Notes: generated by a model not told the origin, from the letters alone. A stretch of DNA of 64,000 nt from an uncultured Thermoanaerobaculum sp. (GCA_937934115.1 CALHAH010000022.1:1-64000), one strand, 5' to 3'; counted from the first letter of the stretch, positions 16,577 to 27,279 are shown. Numbers and translations are program-made.

Positions 16577-17299
16577 ATGGGCAGGAACGTCAAGGAGGCA
16601 GGCGAGGCAGCAAACCGGGAGCAGCGTCTGGCGAGCGTGGAGGAGAGGCTTGGGTACCGTTTCCGCCGTCCCGAGCTTTTGGCCGAGGCCTTGCGTCACC
16701 GTTCGGTAGCGGTGCCCAAGGGCCTTGCCAGCAACGAGCGGTTGGAGTTTTTGGGTGATGCCGCGCTTTCCCATGCCGTGGCCGAGCTTTTGTTTACCGC
16801 TTGGCCGCGGGCGCGGGAAGGGGAGCTCACCCGGGCTCGTGCAGCTCTGGTGAAGGGGGAAACCCTGGCGGCTTTGGCCACGGAGCTAGGTCTTGCTGAG
16901 GCGTTGGAGGTGGCGGAAGGGGTGGAGCCGGGGGAAGCGCTTTTGGCCGATGCTTTGGAAGCGGTTTTGGGTGCTCTCGTGCTGGAGATGGGGTACCGCC
17001 GGTTTGCCGTTTTGGTACGCAGGCTCCTACGCCCCGCCCTTGCCGGCCTTTCTCGCTCCGAGCTCGCAAGCCTAGAACCCAAATCGGCGCTGCAGGAGCT
17101 TTGCCAGCGCCAGGGCTGGGAGCTCCCTTTGTATCGGGAGGTGGAGGTGCGGGGCCCGGAGCACCAACGCCTTTACGTGTATGAGGTGGAAGTGGGGGGC
17201 GAGGTCCGAGGCCGGGGCGAAGGCACCTCCAAGAAGCTGGCGCAGCGGGCAGCGGCGCGGGTGGCCTTGCAGGCCTTAGAACAAGAAACCTCAAGCTAG
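16577..17299 (+). CDS. rnc: Ribonuclease III
   Basis: About 240 residues: an endonuclease domain with the signature NERLEFLGDA and the second acidic site LADALEAVLGAL, then a C-terminal double-stranded RNA-binding domain (PKSALQELCQRQ through GTSKKLAQRAAARVAL). It would process rRNA precursors and structured mRNAs. The start is ambiguous: ATG 16577 is used, but a TTG at 16568 has better spacing from GGGAGG. Its 3' end overlaps the convergent epimerase gene by 9 bp. Confidence 0.95.
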   Translation: MGRNVKEAGEAANREQRLASVEERLGYRFRRPELLAEALRHRSVAVPKGLASNERLEFLGDAALSHAVAELLFTAWPRAREGELTRARAALVKGETLAALATELGLAEALEVAEGVEPGEALLADALEAVLGALVLEMGYRRFAVLVRRLLRPALAGLSRSELASLEPKSALQELCQRQGWELPLYREVEVRGPEHQRLYVYEVEVGGEVRGRGEGTSKKLAQRAAARVALQALEQETSS

Positions 17300-18334
17300 A
17301 GCTGCGGAAACCGTAGGGCTGAGGCTGGGCAGCCGAAGGCGGGCAAATTCTTCCACCAATTTGAGCTCCGATGGCCGCGTGCTGTACAGCTTGGACGGGT
17401 TTCCATCCCAAGAGCTGCGAAAATGCTGGGTGAGCTGCTCACACCACGCCACAAAGGCTGTAGGTTTGAACAAAAGATCCCTCTGCGCCGCAGAAACGTC
17501 CAAAACGATGTCGTGATCGTGGCTGTAGGGGGAAAAGCTAGTTCCCAGCTGTACCGCCTTGAGCCATTCGCTGGGCACGGAAACCAAGGCCGGTCGCCGG
17601 TCCAAAAAAGCCGCCGACAGCTCCACAAACTGCCGCACGTTTACCACCTCACGCTGGGCCAAGTTGTAGGCGTTGCCAAAGGCGTTGGCGTTGGCAAGGT
17701 TGGAAACCACCACTTCGGCCACGTCATGCACCCACAAAAAGCCCCAAGAGTTGAGGCCACCGTCCGGGAGGATGATGGGTCCTCCATCCAAGAGCCGCTC
17801 CAGGTAGGCTTGCGTGCGAGCGGTGTAATCGTCCGGCCCTACCACCACTGGGAGCCTTAAGGAGGTAAAGGGGAACTGCTGATTTTCCCAAGCTTGTTGC
17901 AAAGCTACCTCGCAACGACGCTTGTGGTACGCGTAAAGCCAAGTGGAAGCAGTGGCCTCGGCTTTTGGCTGCAGGCGACCGGCGAAATCTTCTTCGCGGA
18001 AGGGGCAGTAAATCCCGTCGCGGATAAGGTACACGGCGGCCGTGGAGATATGCACGAAGTGTCCGATGCGCCCGGAAAACGCCTGGATGGCAGCCTTGGT
18101 GTCCTCTTCCCGAAAGGCCACCATATCCACAACGGCGTCAAAGTCTCGCCGGCTCACGGCGCGCCGGAGGGTTTCAGGATCGGAGCGATCGCCAATGACC
18201 CGTGACACCCTGGTACCAAAAGGATCGGGGCTTTTACCGCGGTTGAGCAACGTCACGCGATGGCCTTCCACCAGCAACCGTTGCACCACGGCCCGACCTA
18301 TGAAGCGGCTGCCACCAATAACCAATACGTGCAT
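17291..18334 (-). CDS. NAD(P)-dependent epimerase/dehydratase family protein
   Basis: A 347-residue extended short-chain dehydrogenase. The N-terminal dinucleotide-binding motif is GGSRFIG (7-13), and the YxxxK motif appears as YAYHKRRCE near the middle, with SLRLPVVVGPDD and WVHDVAEVV downstream as in sugar-nucleotide epimerase-like proteins. The substrate is not evident. It starts 9 nt after the DUF4388 gene stop and is probably co-transcribed with it. No clear Shine-Dalgarno sequence precedes the ATG. Confidence 0.82.
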   Translation of the reverse strand: MHVLVIGGSRFIGRAVVQRLLVEGHRVTLLNRGKSPDPFGTRVSRVIGDRSDPETLRRAVSRRDFDAVVDMVAFREEDTKAAIQAFSGRIGHFVHISTAAVYLIRDGIYCPFREEDFAGRLQPKAEATASTWLYAYHKRRCEVALQQAWENQQFPFTSLRLPVVVGPDDYTARTQAYLERLLDGGPIILPDGGLNSWGFLWVHDVAEVVVSNLANANAFGNAYNLAQREVVNVRQFVELSAAFLDRRPALVSVPSEWLKAVQLGTSFSPYSHDHDIVLDVSAAQRDLLFKPTAFVAWCEQLTQHFRSSWDGNPSKLYSTRPSELKLVEEFARLRLPSLSPTVSAALA

Positions 18335-18343
18335 AGTGCCAAC

Positions 18344-19708
18344 CTACCCACCCACCGCCCTTTGGGCGAGGGCCTTTTGGGCGGCTTCCCGGGCATGCGC
18401 AAAGGCGCCGGCCACCGCCGGGTTGTCCTCGAAGGACGGAGAGGGTCCCCCCAGTGCTTGATCGCCGGCGGCCAGGGTGGCCAGCTCCGCCACGCGCGCA
18501 CCGGGGTGGGTGGAAGGCTCGCCGGTGAGGGCGGCCAAAAGCACCTCGGGGAGGCCGGAGGCGGCGCCAGCGGTTTTCCCCACCAACGGCAACAACCTGC
18601 GCACCAGGGCGCCTTGCACGCTGGTGGCTGCCGAACCTGCAGGGCTAAAAGCCGTTAGCACCAGCGTCAGCAGCACCAGCGGCAACACCGCCGCGGTGGC
18701 AGCTGTCTCTTCGGCAAGGCTAAAGGTAGACGCCAAGGCACGGGCTGCTGCCGCCCTGGCGACCGCCATGCGCTGGATCGTTTCGTCCAGTGGTTCTTCT
18801 CTCTCCCTTCGCCAGCGGGAATTTTCGAGCAAAAGCCGGGCCAAACCCTGGGCGTCCCCCGCTGCCATCATCCACGCCTCATGCAAGCTCCCCGCGCGGG
18901 AGGAGCCAGGGGCGTCCAAACCGTTGACCAAGGCCAGAAAGTCCCAAGCCAAGGTGGGAGCCTCCTCAGGCTTGGGCACTTGACCTTGATCCAGCTTTAC
19001 GCTTACGACCGTGGCTTCCCGTGGGGGCAGCGGGAGAAGAGGCGGCCCTTGCGACAACCAACGGGCCAAGAGGTCCCCTGCGCGCAGCAGGGTTTGGTGG
19101 CTTTCGGCCACGCTGCCAGGGTCTACGTTGCTGCCGCTGAGGCTTGCCATGACCTCCCAAAAAAGTGCCTCCAGCGAGGGCCGCTCCAAGCTGGAAACCG
19201 GCACCGCTTCCCCGTGATCGGTGGGGGGCCGGCTGTCGGCGCTCACCGCTGCTTGCATGATGAGCTGGGAGCACGCCAGCTCCAGGTTTACCAGTTCACC
19301 CTTGCGCACCGGGTAGGTGGGATCAAAGCGGAACAGCACCTGCTGCTCCTTCAGGATGCGGCTGACCAAAGCCACGGCTAAGGCAGTACCGGCGCTTACC
19401 AGATCCTCTCTCGTGAGGTAGCCATCGCGCAAGACCACCGTCGTAAAAGGCTCGCCTTGAATTTGCGAGATGGCCAAGGATTTTAGCAGCGCTTGCCGGC
19501 TAGCCACGCGTTTACGCAAGAGCCACGAAGCAAGCCGTTCGGCAGCGCGCGATGAGGAAGCAAAGATAACCTTGCCTCCGGAAAAGTCGAAGGTTCTGGT
19601 AACCGCACCGGTACTCAAGAAAAGCCGGCCGGTGGCCCGCGTCATGTGGAGCCATTCCAACAGGTCGTTGAGGTGCAAGGGGTCAAGGTTGCCGGAAAGC
19701 GCCAGCAT
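18344..19708 (-). CDS. DUF4388-domain protein
   Basis: A 454-residue protein. The N-terminal ~100 residues match the DUF4388/PatA-N-like fold ([26 protein letters not shown], then GGKVIFASS), which in other bacteria is fused to response regulators and gliding or signalling proteins. The remaining 350 residues are Ala/Leu-rich and helical with no recognised domain. Function unknown. The ATG sits 7 nt after a minus-strand CATACT hexamer (19721-19716), so its message may be leaderless. Divergent from the mutase gene. Confidence 0.65.
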   Translation of the reverse strand: MLALSGNLDPLHLNDLLEWLHMTRATGRLFLSTGAVTRTFDFSGGKVIFASSSRAAERLASWLLRKRVASRQALLKSLAISQIQGEPFTTVVLRDGYLTREDLVSAGTALAVALVSRILKEQQVLFRFDPTYPVRKGELVNLELACSQLIMQAAVSADSRPPTDHGEAVPVSSLERPSLEALFWEVMASLSGSNVDPGSVAESHQTLLRAGDLLARWLSQGPPLLPLPPREATVVSVKLDQGQVPKPEEAPTLAWDFLALVNGLDAPGSSRAGSLHEAWMMAAGDAQGLARLLLENSRWRREREEPLDETIQRMAVARAAAARALASTFSLAEETAATAAVLPLVLLTLVLTAFSPAGSAATSVQGALVRRLLPLVGKTAGAASGLPEVLLAALTGEPSTHPGARVAELATLAAGDQALGGPSPSFEDNPAVAGAFAHAREAAQKALAQRAVGG

Positions 19709-19715
19709 CGGTGTT

Positions 19716-19721
19716 AGTATG
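19716..19721 (-). promoter_or_regulatory. -10-like element of the DUF4388 gene
   Basis: Minus-strand CATACT (four of six to TATAAT) ends 7 nt before the ATG at 19708, with AACACCG between and no Shine-Dalgarno site. Same geometry as the TACACT-type starts elsewhere in the window. Confidence 0.35.
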
Positions 19722-19815
19722 CCACAACACGGCGCGGGATGAAGGTTTTCTTGGCAACGAGACCAACGTAAAGGCTGCGCCCTTACCCGCTATACTGCCG
19801 CCGGAGGGCCTATCC

Positions 19816-21453
19816 ATGGACGAAGATGCCTACCAACAATGGCTTTCCCGTCTCCCCAAGGATGTAACGTACCGGCAAGAGGTGCGTACGCCTTCGGGTC
19901 TTCCGGTGGCACTGGTCTACGGGCCGTGGAGCATCACTGGCAGCTATGAAGAAAAGCAGGGCTTCCCGGGTGAGTACCCTTTTACCCGCGGGATTTACCC
20001 CGCCGGCTACCGAGGCAAGCTTTGGACCATGCGGCAGTACGCGGGTTTTGCCACGGCGGAGGAGTCCAACCGCCGCTACCGCTTCCTGCTCTCCCGAGGG
20101 CAAACCGGACTGTCGGTGGCCTTCGATTTGCCCACGCAAATTGGCTACGATTCCGATCATCCGTTGGCACAAGGCGAGGTGGGACGGGTGGGCGTGGCCA
20201 TTGACAGCCTGGCCGACATGGAAACGCTCCTCCAGGGCATTCCCCTGGACCGGGTTTCCCTTTCCATGACCATTAACGCTACGGCTTCCATTTTGCTGGC
20301 TATGGTGCTGGCGGTGGCCAAAAAACAAGGGGTGGGTTGGGACAAGCTTTCCGGCACCGTGCAAAACGACATCCTCAAGGAGTACGTCGCCCGCGGCACC
20401 TACCGTTTCCCACCGCGCCCCTCCTTGCGTTTGGTGACCGATCTCATGGCTTTTTGCCACGCCCATGTACCCAAGTGGAACACCATTTCCATTTCCGGCT
20501 ACCACATTCGCGAAGCGGGGGCGACGGCGGTGCAGGAGGTGGCCTTTACGTTGGCCAACGCCCGGGAGTACGTGCGTCAGGCGTTGGCCGCAGGGCTTGC
20601 GGTGGACGATTTTGCACCTCGCCTCTCCTTCTTTTTTGCTGCCCACAATAACTTTCTGGAAGAGGTGGCCAAGTTTCGAGCGGCGCGCCGCCTCTGGGCG
20701 AAAACCATGAGGGAGGAGTTTGGCGCCCAGGATCCACGCTCCTGGCTTTTGCGGTTCCACACCCAAACCGCTGGTTCCACGCTAACCGCCCAGCAACCGG
20801 ACAACAACGTGGTGCGGGTCACGATGCAAGCTATGGCGGCAGTGTGCGGCGGCACCCAGTCTTTACACACCAACGCCAAGGACGAAGCCCTGGCACTCCC
20901 TTCTGAGGAGTCAGCCCTCCTCGCCTTACGCACCCAGCAAATCATCGCGTACGAGTCGGGGCTTGCCGATGTGGTGGATCCGTTGGGTGGTGCCTATGTG
21001 GTTGAGGCGTGGACCGATCGCATCGAGGAGCAAGCGTCCCAGTACATTCGTCGCATTGAGGACATGGGGGGGGCGCTGGCTGCCATTGAAAGGGGTTTTG
21101 TCCAGCGTGAAATTCAGGATGCCGCCTACCGGGCACAAAAGGCCATCGAGGAAGGGTCGCAGGTGGTGGTGGGGGTCAACCGCTTCCAGGAAGGTGAGGC
21201 CAAGACACCGCCCGTGTTTCGGGTGAACGATGAGGTGCAGAGGGCGCAAGTGGAGCGTTTGCGGGCAGTCAAAGCCCGCCGCTTGCAGGCGGACGTCAAG
21301 CGCACCTTGGACGCTTTAGAAAACGCGGCAAGAACCGGGGACAACTTGATGCCCCCGATACTTTCGGCGGTGGAAGCCTACGCCACGGTGGGCGAAATTG
21401 CGGAAACCCTGGCTGCGGTTTTTGGTGAGCATAGGGAAGGAGGCTGGTCTTGA
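19816..21453 (+). CDS. Methylmalonyl-CoA mutase, catalytic (large) subunit
   Basis: A 545-residue catalytic half of a coenzyme-B12-dependent acyl-CoA mutase, without the C-terminal cobalamin-binding domain, which must be a separate subunit outside the window. Family motifs: [48 protein letters not shown] and [20 protein letters not shown]. The Tyr in RQYAGF and the Arg in RPSLRL agree with methylmalonyl- rather than isobutyryl-CoA specificity, though not decisively. The ATG has GGAGGG 7 nt upstream, and a TATACT -10-like hexamer lies at 19791-19796. It would interconvert succinyl-CoA and methylmalonyl-CoA. Confidence 0.9.
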   Translation: MDEDAYQQWLSRLPKDVTYRQEVRTPSGLPVALVYGPWSITGSYEEKQGFPGEYPFTRGIYPAGYRGKLWTMRQYAGFATAEESNRRYRFLLSRGQTGLSVAFDLPTQIGYDSDHPLAQGEVGRVGVAIDSLADMETLLQGIPLDRVSLSMTINATASILLAMVLAVAKKQGVGWDKLSGTVQNDILKEYVARGTYRFPPRPSLRLVTDLMAFCHAHVPKWNTISISGYHIREAGATAVQEVAFTLANAREYVRQALAAGLAVDDFAPRLSFFFAAHNNFLEEVAKFRAARRLWAKTMREEFGAQDPRSWLLRFHTQTAGSTLTAQQPDNNVVRVTMQAMAAVCGGTQSLHTNAKDEALALPSEESALLALRTQQIIAYESGLADVVDPLGGAYVVEAWTDRIEEQASQYIRRIEDMGGALAAIERGFVQREIQDAAYRAQKAIEEGSQVVVGVNRFQEGEAKTPPVFRVNDEVQRAQVERLRAVKARRLQADVKRTLDALENAARTGDNLMPPILSAVEAYATVGEIAETLAAVFGEHREGGWS

Positions 21454-23099
21454 GTTTTAGATCCTTCATTTGTGCAGGCTTGATAAGTTTTGCGGTCGCG
21501 GGTGCCGCAGCGACGCCAGGAGAAGTCACCCTGGCTTTGGTTTTTACCTCGGACGTGCACGCCCATCTCTTGCCCTACGACGAAGTGCGCCAAAGGCCGG
21601 CCCGCGGTTCCTTGGCCCAGGTAGCCACCTTCGTGCGCCAGGTGCGCCAGAAAAACCCCCTCACCGTGGTGCTGGACGGGGGCGACGCCATTCAAGGCAC
21701 GCCACTGGCCCATTACGTGCTCACCGGACAATTGGGCAACGGCACCGACCCTACGGTGGCGGCCATGAACCTGGTGGGTTACGACGCGGCAGTTTTGGGT
21801 AACCACGAGTTCAACTACGGGCTGGCGCCGCTGCGCCGGGCCCTGAGCCAAAGTCGTTTCCCGTGGTTGGCTGCCAATTTGGGCCAAGCCGCGGAGGCAC
21901 AGCTTTCGGTGCAGCCTTGGCTCATCCTGGAACGGGGACCGGTACGGGTGGGCATCCTTGGCCTTACAAACCCCCATGTCCCCTACTGGGATCCCGAGGA
22001 GCATTGGAAACCGTTGGCTTTTATGGATCCGCTAGCGGTAGCGGCAAGGGCGATCCGTAAACTGCGTCCCCAGGTGGACCTTTTGATCGTGGTGGCCCAC
22101 ACCGGTTTTGAGCGGGATTTGCAAACCGGAGAGGCCAACGGCTCCGAGGACGAGAACTTCGCTTGGCGGCTGGCGCAGCTTCCGGGGATAGATATCCTCC
22201 TCACCGGCCACACCCACCGCGACATACCTCCGCAAAGGCTAGGGGGGGCGTGGGTGGCGCAACCCGGGCGTTGGGCGGAGCTGGTGAGCTACCTGGAGGT
22301 GCGTTTGCGCAGGGAACGCGGCCGCTTCCGGGTAGCTTCGGTTGAGGGCCGCAACGTGCCTACCGGGGGTTTGGCCCCGGATCCTCAAGTGGCGGAGGCC
22401 TTGCAGCCTCTCACCGGACAGGTGCAAGCCGAGCTGGGCCGGTCCTTAGGCACACTGGTGGCACCTTTGCGAGTGGGCGGTGTCCCCGTGGAGGATGACC
22501 CAGGTTTAGACCTCATCCATCAGGTACAGCTTTGGGCTACAGGTGCTCAGCTTTCTTTAGCGGCCCCTGTGGCCAGCTCGGTGGTGGAGTTTCCGCCGGG
22601 CCCCATCACGCCGCGCCTCGCCCACGCTTTGTACGTGTACCCCAACTCCTTGGTGGTGGTGCAGGTCAGCGGTGAACAACTCAAGGCCATTTTGGAACAT
22701 GCCGTGCGTGGCTGGGAGGGCGTACGGTGCACCGGCGACGTGCCCCTGCAGCTGGCGCGGGACGAGAGGCTTCCGCCCTACAACTACGACACCCTGGAAG
22801 GTGCCACCTACGTGGTGGACCCCACAGCCCCTGTGGGGCAAAGGGTGCGGGGGCTGAAGTTTGGCGGCAGAGCGGTGCAGCCTACCGATACCCTTACCTT
22901 GGTGGTGAACTCCTACCGCGCCGCGGGCGGCGGGAACTACCCTTTTTTGCGTAACCTTCCCCGGGTGAAGGTGGTGGAAAAGCAGGTGGTGGATCTCTTG
23001 GTGGAGTACTTTGCCAAGAGCAAAACCTTGCAACCCGCAGCCAGCGAAAACTGGTTCTTTGCCCCTCGCCTCGTTTTGGCGCCGGAGTCCCGGCGGTAG
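21450..23099 (+). CDS. Exported 5'-nucleotidase/2',3'-cyclic phosphodiesterase (UshA-like)
   Basis: A 549-residue periplasmic metallophosphatase. Signal peptide 1-22, then the metal-binding motifs [26 protein letters not shown] and TGHTHRD in the N-terminal catalytic domain (to about 290), and a C-terminal 5'-nucleotidase domain ending with [17 protein letters not shown]. It would release phosphate from nucleotides outside the cytoplasm. The TTG start overlaps the mutase stop (TTGA) and follows GGAAGGAGG, so it is co-transcribed with the mutase. Its role suits the nearby phosphate-acquisition genes, though I see no Pho-box directly before it. Confidence 0.9.
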   Translation: MSFRSFICAGLISFAVAGAAATPGEVTLALVFTSDVHAHLLPYDEVRQRPARGSLAQVATFVRQVRQKNPLTVVLDGGDAIQGTPLAHYVLTGQLGNGTDPTVAAMNLVGYDAAVLGNHEFNYGLAPLRRALSQSRFPWLAANLGQAAEAQLSVQPWLILERGPVRVGILGLTNPHVPYWDPEEHWKPLAFMDPLAVAARAIRKLRPQVDLLIVVAHTGFERDLQTGEANGSEDENFAWRLAQLPGIDILLTGHTHRDIPPQRLGGAWVAQPGRWAELVSYLEVRLRRERGRFRVASVEGRNVPTGGLAPDPQVAEALQPLTGQVQAELGRSLGTLVAPLRVGGVPVEDDPGLDLIHQVQLWATGAQLSLAAPVASSVVEFPPGPITPRLAHALYVYPNSLVVVQVSGEQLKAILEHAVRGWEGVRCTGDVPLQLARDERLPPYNYDTLEGATYVVDPTAPVGQRVRGLKFGGRAVQPTDTLTLVVNSYRAAGGGNYPFLRNLPRVKVVEKQVVDLLVEYFAKSKTLQPAASENWFFAPRLVLAPESRR

Positions 23100-23116
23100 G
23101 GTCCTGGAGCTGCACC

Positions 23117-24316
23117 ATGGAGGCAAAGCCGCTGCGCATCTTGGCGGTGGCCACCTACTACCGGCCGTACCTCTCAGGCCTCACGGTTTACCTGCAGCGC
23201 GTGGCGGAACACGTGGCGGCTTGCGGCCACCAAGTAGTGGTGCTCACCTCCCGATTTCCCCAAGGCCTCCCTGAAGAGGAGGTGCATCAAGGGGTACGGG
23301 TGGTGCGCGTTCCGTTTTGGCTGAAGGTGGGCAAGGGCGTGGTTATGCCGGGCCTTTACCGTCGTTTTTGGCAGGAGGCTAAAGCCGCCGATGTTGTCTG
23401 GTTGGTACTCCCCCAAGCCGATGCCGCCCCCTTGGCTTGGCTTACAAAAAGAGCACATAAGCCGCTGGTGGTTTCGTACCTCTGTGATGTTACGTTGGGG
23501 AAAGGTTGGATGAATCAAGCCATGGAAGGGCTCCTTGCTCTTTCCCATGGGCGGTGTCTGGCTCGCGCCGATGCGGTTGTGGCCTTAAGCGAGGATTACG
23601 CGGCATCCTCGCTGCTTTTACAGCAGGTGCGGCAGCGGGTTACGGTCATCCCCCCACCAGTCCCCAGCATTGCCTTTTCGCCCGACGAAGTGACGGCGCT
23701 GAAAAAGCGATGGCAACTGCACTCCGAGGCAGCGGTCATTGGCTACGTAGGAAGGGTTTCCCGCGAAAAGGGGCTGCACATCTTGGCTCAAGCCATGCCT
23801 GAAGTTTGGGCTGCGTTTCCGCAAGCGCGGGTGATATGCGTTGGTCCCGGGAGTGAAGTTCCGGGAGAAAAAAACTACCGCACAGCGGTACAAAAGCTGG
23901 TTCGCCCTTTTGGTAAGCGCTGGCTTTTCGCCGGGGTGCTCACGGAAGAGGAACTAGCCGCCTTTTACGGCCTGTGTACGGTTTTGGTGCTTCCCAGCCT
24001 CAACTCCACCGAGGCCTTTGGCATGGTGCAAGTGGAGGCCATGAGCTGCGGCGCGCCGGTGGTTGCCAGTGACTTACCCGGGGTGCGGGAACCTATCGCC
24101 ATGACCGGCATGGGTCTGGTGGTCCCGCCAGGTGATCCCCCGGCGCTGGCGGCTGCGCTTCGCCAGGTCCTTGCCGGTGATGTCAAGGTTTTACCTTTTC
24201 AGCGGGCAACGCTCAGCCGTTTTTCCCCGGAGGTTGTAACGCAAGATTTTTTGCAGATCTTCACAGAACTTTCACAAAGGCCCCTTGGCATGGGTGGGGG
24301 GAGGGTAGTACAATGA
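23117..24316 (+). CDS. Glycosyltransferase family 4
   Basis: A 399-residue GT-B glycosyltransferase. The N-terminal YYRPYLSGLTVYLQRVAEHV loop and the C-terminal donor-site region (GYVGRVSREKGLHIL, then LPSLNSTEAFGMVQVEAMSCGAPVVASDLPGVRE with the EX7E-type glutamates) are typical of GT4. The acceptor is unknown; likely roles are lipopolysaccharide or exopolysaccharide assembly. It starts 17 nt after the nucleotidase gene. The promoter and Pho-box of the downstream TonB receptor lie inside or just at the end of this coding region. Confidence 0.88.
   Translation: MEAKPLRILAVATYYRPYLSGLTVYLQRVAEHVAACGHQVVVLTSRFPQGLPEEEVHQGVRVVRVPFWLKVGKGVVMPGLYRRFWQEAKAADVVWLVLPQADAAPLAWLTKRAHKPLVVSYLCDVTLGKGWMNQAMEGLLALSHGRCLARADAVVALSEDYAASSLLLQQVRQRVTVIPPPVPSIAFSPDEVTALKKRWQLHSEAAVIGYVGRVSREKGLHILAQAMPEVWAAFPQARVICVGPGSEVPGEKNYRTAVQKLVRPFGKRWLFAGVLTEEELAAFYGLCTVLVLPSLNSTEAFGMVQVEAMSCGAPVVASDLPGVREPIAMTGMGLVVPPGDPPALAAALRQVLAGDVKVLPFQRATLSRFSPEVVTQDFLQIFTELSQRPLGMGGGRVVQ
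24259..24276 (+). promoter_or_regulatory. Candidate Pho-box upstream of the TonB receptor
   Basis: Two 7-bp half-sites in direct repeat at 11-bp period, CTTCACA-GAAC-TTTCACA, end 8 bp before the -35 box of the TonB receptor promoter. The 11-bp repeat layout is that of PhoB/PhoP sites. The first ten bases are identical to the site before pstS. Confidence 0.55.
24285..24314 (+). promoter_or_regulatory. Promoter of the TonB-dependent receptor gene
   Basis: TTGGCA (24285-24290) and TACAAT (24309-24314) separated by 18 bp, five-of-six matches to both sigma70 boxes. Transcription would begin near 24321, leaving a leader of about 35 nt with AAGGAGG at 24344-24350. Confidence 0.6.
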
Positions 24317-24355
24317 CAACGTGCACGGGCAGCTTCATTACATAAGGAGGAGGGT

Positions 24356-27217
24356 ATGAGGAATAGAAACGTTTTGGTGGCGTTTTTGGTGGTAACTCTC
24401 GCGCTTTTGGCGCTTCCGAGCTGGGCCCAGTCCAACATCACCACCGGTGAGGTGCTGGGCAACGTCAAGGACGCCGAGGGCGGGGTGCTTCCCGGGGTGA
24501 CCGTAGAGCTCCGGAACATGGAAACCGGTTTGGTGCGGCGGACCGTCACTAACCTCCAGGGCGCCTTCCGGTTTGAGTTTGTACCGGTGGGGACTTACGA
24601 GGTCCGCGCCGAGCTTTCCGGTTTTCGCCCAGAAGTCAAGCAGGGCATTACCGTTTCCCTGGGTACTTCGGTGCGCGTGGAGTTCACCCTCAACGTGGGG
24701 ACCTTGGCGGAAGAGGTGACGGTCACTGCCGCCGCACCGTTGGTGGAAACCACCCGCCCTGATGTGGCCAACGCCGTCGGTGAAATTCAGATTGCCAACC
24801 TGCCCCTCAACGGCCGGGACTTCTTGGATTTCATTGCCCTGACACCGCAGTCCACGGTGGATGACAACGGTCGCGCTCACATTGGCGGCATGCGCGGCAT
24901 CCAAAACAACTTCAACATTGACGGTGCCAATGCGCAATCCACCTTTTTTGGTGAAGAGAGGGGCGGCACCAGGCCGGCGTTTACGTTTTCTCAGGGGGCA
25001 ATTAAGGAATTCCAGGTCATTGTCTCGTCGTACAACGTACAGTTCGGCAACGCTTCCGGAGGTATCATCAATGCCATTACCAAATCTGGCACCAACAACT
25101 TCAAGTTAGAAAGCTGGTACTACTTCCGTGATGAGTCCATGATGGAGGATTTCAAGAAGCCACCGGCAGCCACGGTGGCGCCGCAAAAGCGGGCCTTCGA
25201 ACAGCATCAGTTCGGTCTCTCGCTGGGTGGGCCGGTTATCAAGGATAAGCTGCACTACTTTCTCTCTTACGACGGACAGCGCTTGGATCGTCCCTTAGCT
25301 TTGGAGTTCCGCAACTTCCCGGCGGGCAGAGAAGCGGACTTTGAGGCCAAAACCGGCCTTCGCCTTTCGCAAGAGAGCTTCCGCACCATCACCCAGACCA
25401 ACGACGACGACGTGCTCTTGGGCAAATTGGACTGGCAAGTTTCGCCAAGCCTTTTGGTTACTTTCCGGCACAACTACTCCAACTACGAGGGTCAAAACGC
25501 CACCTCTGATTCCATTACAACTGGGGTTTCCAACAACGGCTTGGAAAAGAACAAGTTCCACTCCTCGGTTTTGAATCTCAACGCGGTGTTGGGGGCTAAC
25601 GTCTTTAACGAGCTCATTCTGCAATACGCCAAGGAAGAACGGCCGCGGTTGGCCAACAACACCTCGCTTCCCGAGGTGGCCATCTCCTCGGATGCTTTCT
25701 TTGGGCAAAACAACTTCTTGCCCAATAACCTCGTTGAGGAGCGCACGCAAATTGCCGACAACTTCAGCTATTACTTGGAAAAGCACGGTATTAAGGCCGG
25801 GTTCAACGTTGACCTGGTAAGCTACGACGACCTCTTCTACCGGTACCAAAGGGGTCGGTACTTCTACCGCTCCTGGAGCGACTTCTTTAACAACAGGCCG
25901 AGCCAATACATCCAGAGCTTCTCGGATTTTGGTGGGCGGGTGAAGTTCGACACCAACTACTACTCCGGCTACCTGCAAGACGAATGGAAGCCCACCCCGC
26001 ACCTCACCGTTACGGCCGGTATCCGCTACGACTTCCAGGACAACCCCAAACCCCACGAGACCAACCCCAAGTTCCCCAACACCGGCAAGATCCCTGACGA
26101 CAAGAACAACTGGGCACCGCGCGTGGGTTTTGCTTGGGACCCATTTGGTGAAGGGAGGACCGTGGTGCGAGGGGGCTTCGGTTACTTCTACGACATCACA
26201 CCCACGCTTTTGATTGCCAACGCCATGCTGACTAACGGTATCCGCGTGGTGAGGGTAACCTTGAACTGCACGTCCACCCAGCCCTGTCCCACGTTCCCCA
26301 ACATTTTCCCAAGCCTGGGTTCCCTGCCCATTACCACCCCCGATCTCTTCGTGTTTGCTCCGGGTTTCGAAAACCCCAAGACCAAGCGCTTTTCCTTGGG
26401 TGTGGAACAGGAGCTTGGCGGCAACTACGCCCTGGGCGCTGAGTTTATCTGGTCCTACACCACGCACTTGGAGAGGCTCCGGGATTTGAACCTGGTGCCG
26501 GTGGGGTACACCGAGTTTGGCACCCACTACTACAACCCGAGCTTAAAGAACTACAGGGACTTCGGCCGGATCGGGCAATTCACCGACGATGCCGAATCTC
26601 GTTACTGGGCGGTGGTGCTTAAGACGCGCAAGCGGTGGGCTGACGGTTGGATGCTCGACGCCTCTTACACGTACTCCAAGTGGCGGGACAACAACTCCAA
26701 CGAGCGCACGGTTTCCATTGGTACGTATGGGGCCGGGGATGACCAACTAAACATCATGGATAACTGGGGGCCGGGAGACTACGACCTTGCCCACAAGTTC
26801 GTGCTTTCGGCGGTGGTTTTGTTACCGTGGGATATTCAGCTCTCCACTATTGCCACGGTGCGTTCCGGGTACCCCTTTACACCCACCGACGGGCGTGACC
26901 TCAACAACGACACCTACACCGGCGACCGCGCGTGGTGGAACGGCGTGCGCTACGGCCGAAACTCCTTCCGGCAGCCATACTACCGCAATGTGGACCTTCG
27001 TCTTTCCAAGATTTTCCGTTTTGGTGCCAGCTACGAGCTGGAAGTCATCGGTGAGGCTTTCAACTTGTTTGACAACTCCAACTTCCGCACTTCCATCACG
27101 CAAATGGTCAATTACGACCGTACCCGTGGCGTGGCGAGCTACAACGCCAACTTTGGCCGTGCCAACATTGCCGGCTCGCCGAGACAGTACCAGGTAGGGT
27201 TGAAGTTCCGCTTGTAA
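24356..27217 (+). CDS. Oar-like TonB-dependent outer-membrane receptor
   Basis: A 953-residue outer-membrane protein. Signal peptide about 1-25 (ending SWAQ), then a carboxypeptidase-regulatory-like domain (about 30-110; GEVLGNVKDAEGGVLPGVTVELRN), a plug domain with GGMRGIQNNFNIDGAN and NASGGIINAITKSGTN, and a large 22-strand barrel ending in the aromatic-rich YQVGLKFRL. This architecture is abundant in Acidobacteriota. The substrate is unknown; the Pho-box-like site upstream and the flanking phosphate genes suggest a phosphorylated or phosphate-containing ligand. It has its own promoter and a strong terminator. Confidence 0.88.
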   Translation: MRNRNVLVAFLVVTLALLALPSWAQSNITTGEVLGNVKDAEGGVLPGVTVELRNMETGLVRRTVTNLQGAFRFEFVPVGTYEVRAELSGFRPEVKQGITVSLGTSVRVEFTLNVGTLAEEVTVTAAAPLVETTRPDVANAVGEIQIANLPLNGRDFLDFIALTPQSTVDDNGRAHIGGMRGIQNNFNIDGANAQSTFFGEERGGTRPAFTFSQGAIKEFQVIVSSYNVQFGNASGGIINAITKSGTNNFKLESWYYFRDESMMEDFKKPPAATVAPQKRAFEQHQFGLSLGGPVIKDKLHYFLSYDGQRLDRPLALEFRNFPAGREADFEAKTGLRLSQESFRTITQTNDDDVLLGKLDWQVSPSLLVTFRHNYSNYEGQNATSDSITTGVSNNGLEKNKFHSSVLNLNAVLGANVFNELILQYAKEERPRLANNTSLPEVAISSDAFFGQNNFLPNNLVEERTQIADNFSYYLEKHGIKAGFNVDLVSYDDLFYRYQRGRYFYRSWSDFFNNRPSQYIQSFSDFGGRVKFDTNYYSGYLQDEWKPTPHLTVTAGIRYDFQDNPKPHETNPKFPNTGKIPDDKNNWAPRVGFAWDPFGEGRTVVRGGFGYFYDITPTLLIANAMLTNGIRVVRVTLNCTSTQPCPTFPNIFPSLGSLPITTPDLFVFAPGFENPKTKRFSLGVEQELGGNYALGAEFIWSYTTHLERLRDLNLVPVGYTEFGTHYYNPSLKNYRDFGRIGQFTDDAESRYWAVVLKTRKRWADGWMLDASYTYSKWRDNNSNERTVSIGTYGAGDDQLNIMDNWGPGDYDLAHKFVLSAVVLLPWDIQLSTIATVRSGYPFTPTDGRDLNNDTYTGDRAWWNGVRYGRNSFRQPYYRNVDLRLSKIFRFGASYELEVIGEAFNLFDNSNFRTSITQMVNYDRTRGVASYNANFGRANIAGSPRQYQVGLKFRL

Positions 27218-27240
27218 CGCAGGGACGGCAACGCGACAGG

Positions 27241-27279
27241 CGGGGCCCTGCGGGGCCCCGCTTTGCTTTGGTTTTTTTT
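27241..27279 (+). terminator. Intrinsic terminator of the TonB receptor gene
   Basis: A perfect 8-bp stem CGGGGCCC / GGGCCCCG with a 4-nt loop (27241-27260) followed by a T-rich tract ending in eight T residues. The tract overlaps the stop of the convergent phosphodiesterase gene. Confidence 0.85.

Noticed and set aside
25295..26527. A 410-codon open frame antisense to the TonB receptor
   Set aside because: Shadow of the barrel-coding region; low-complexity composition (Gly/Val/Glu) and no domain.
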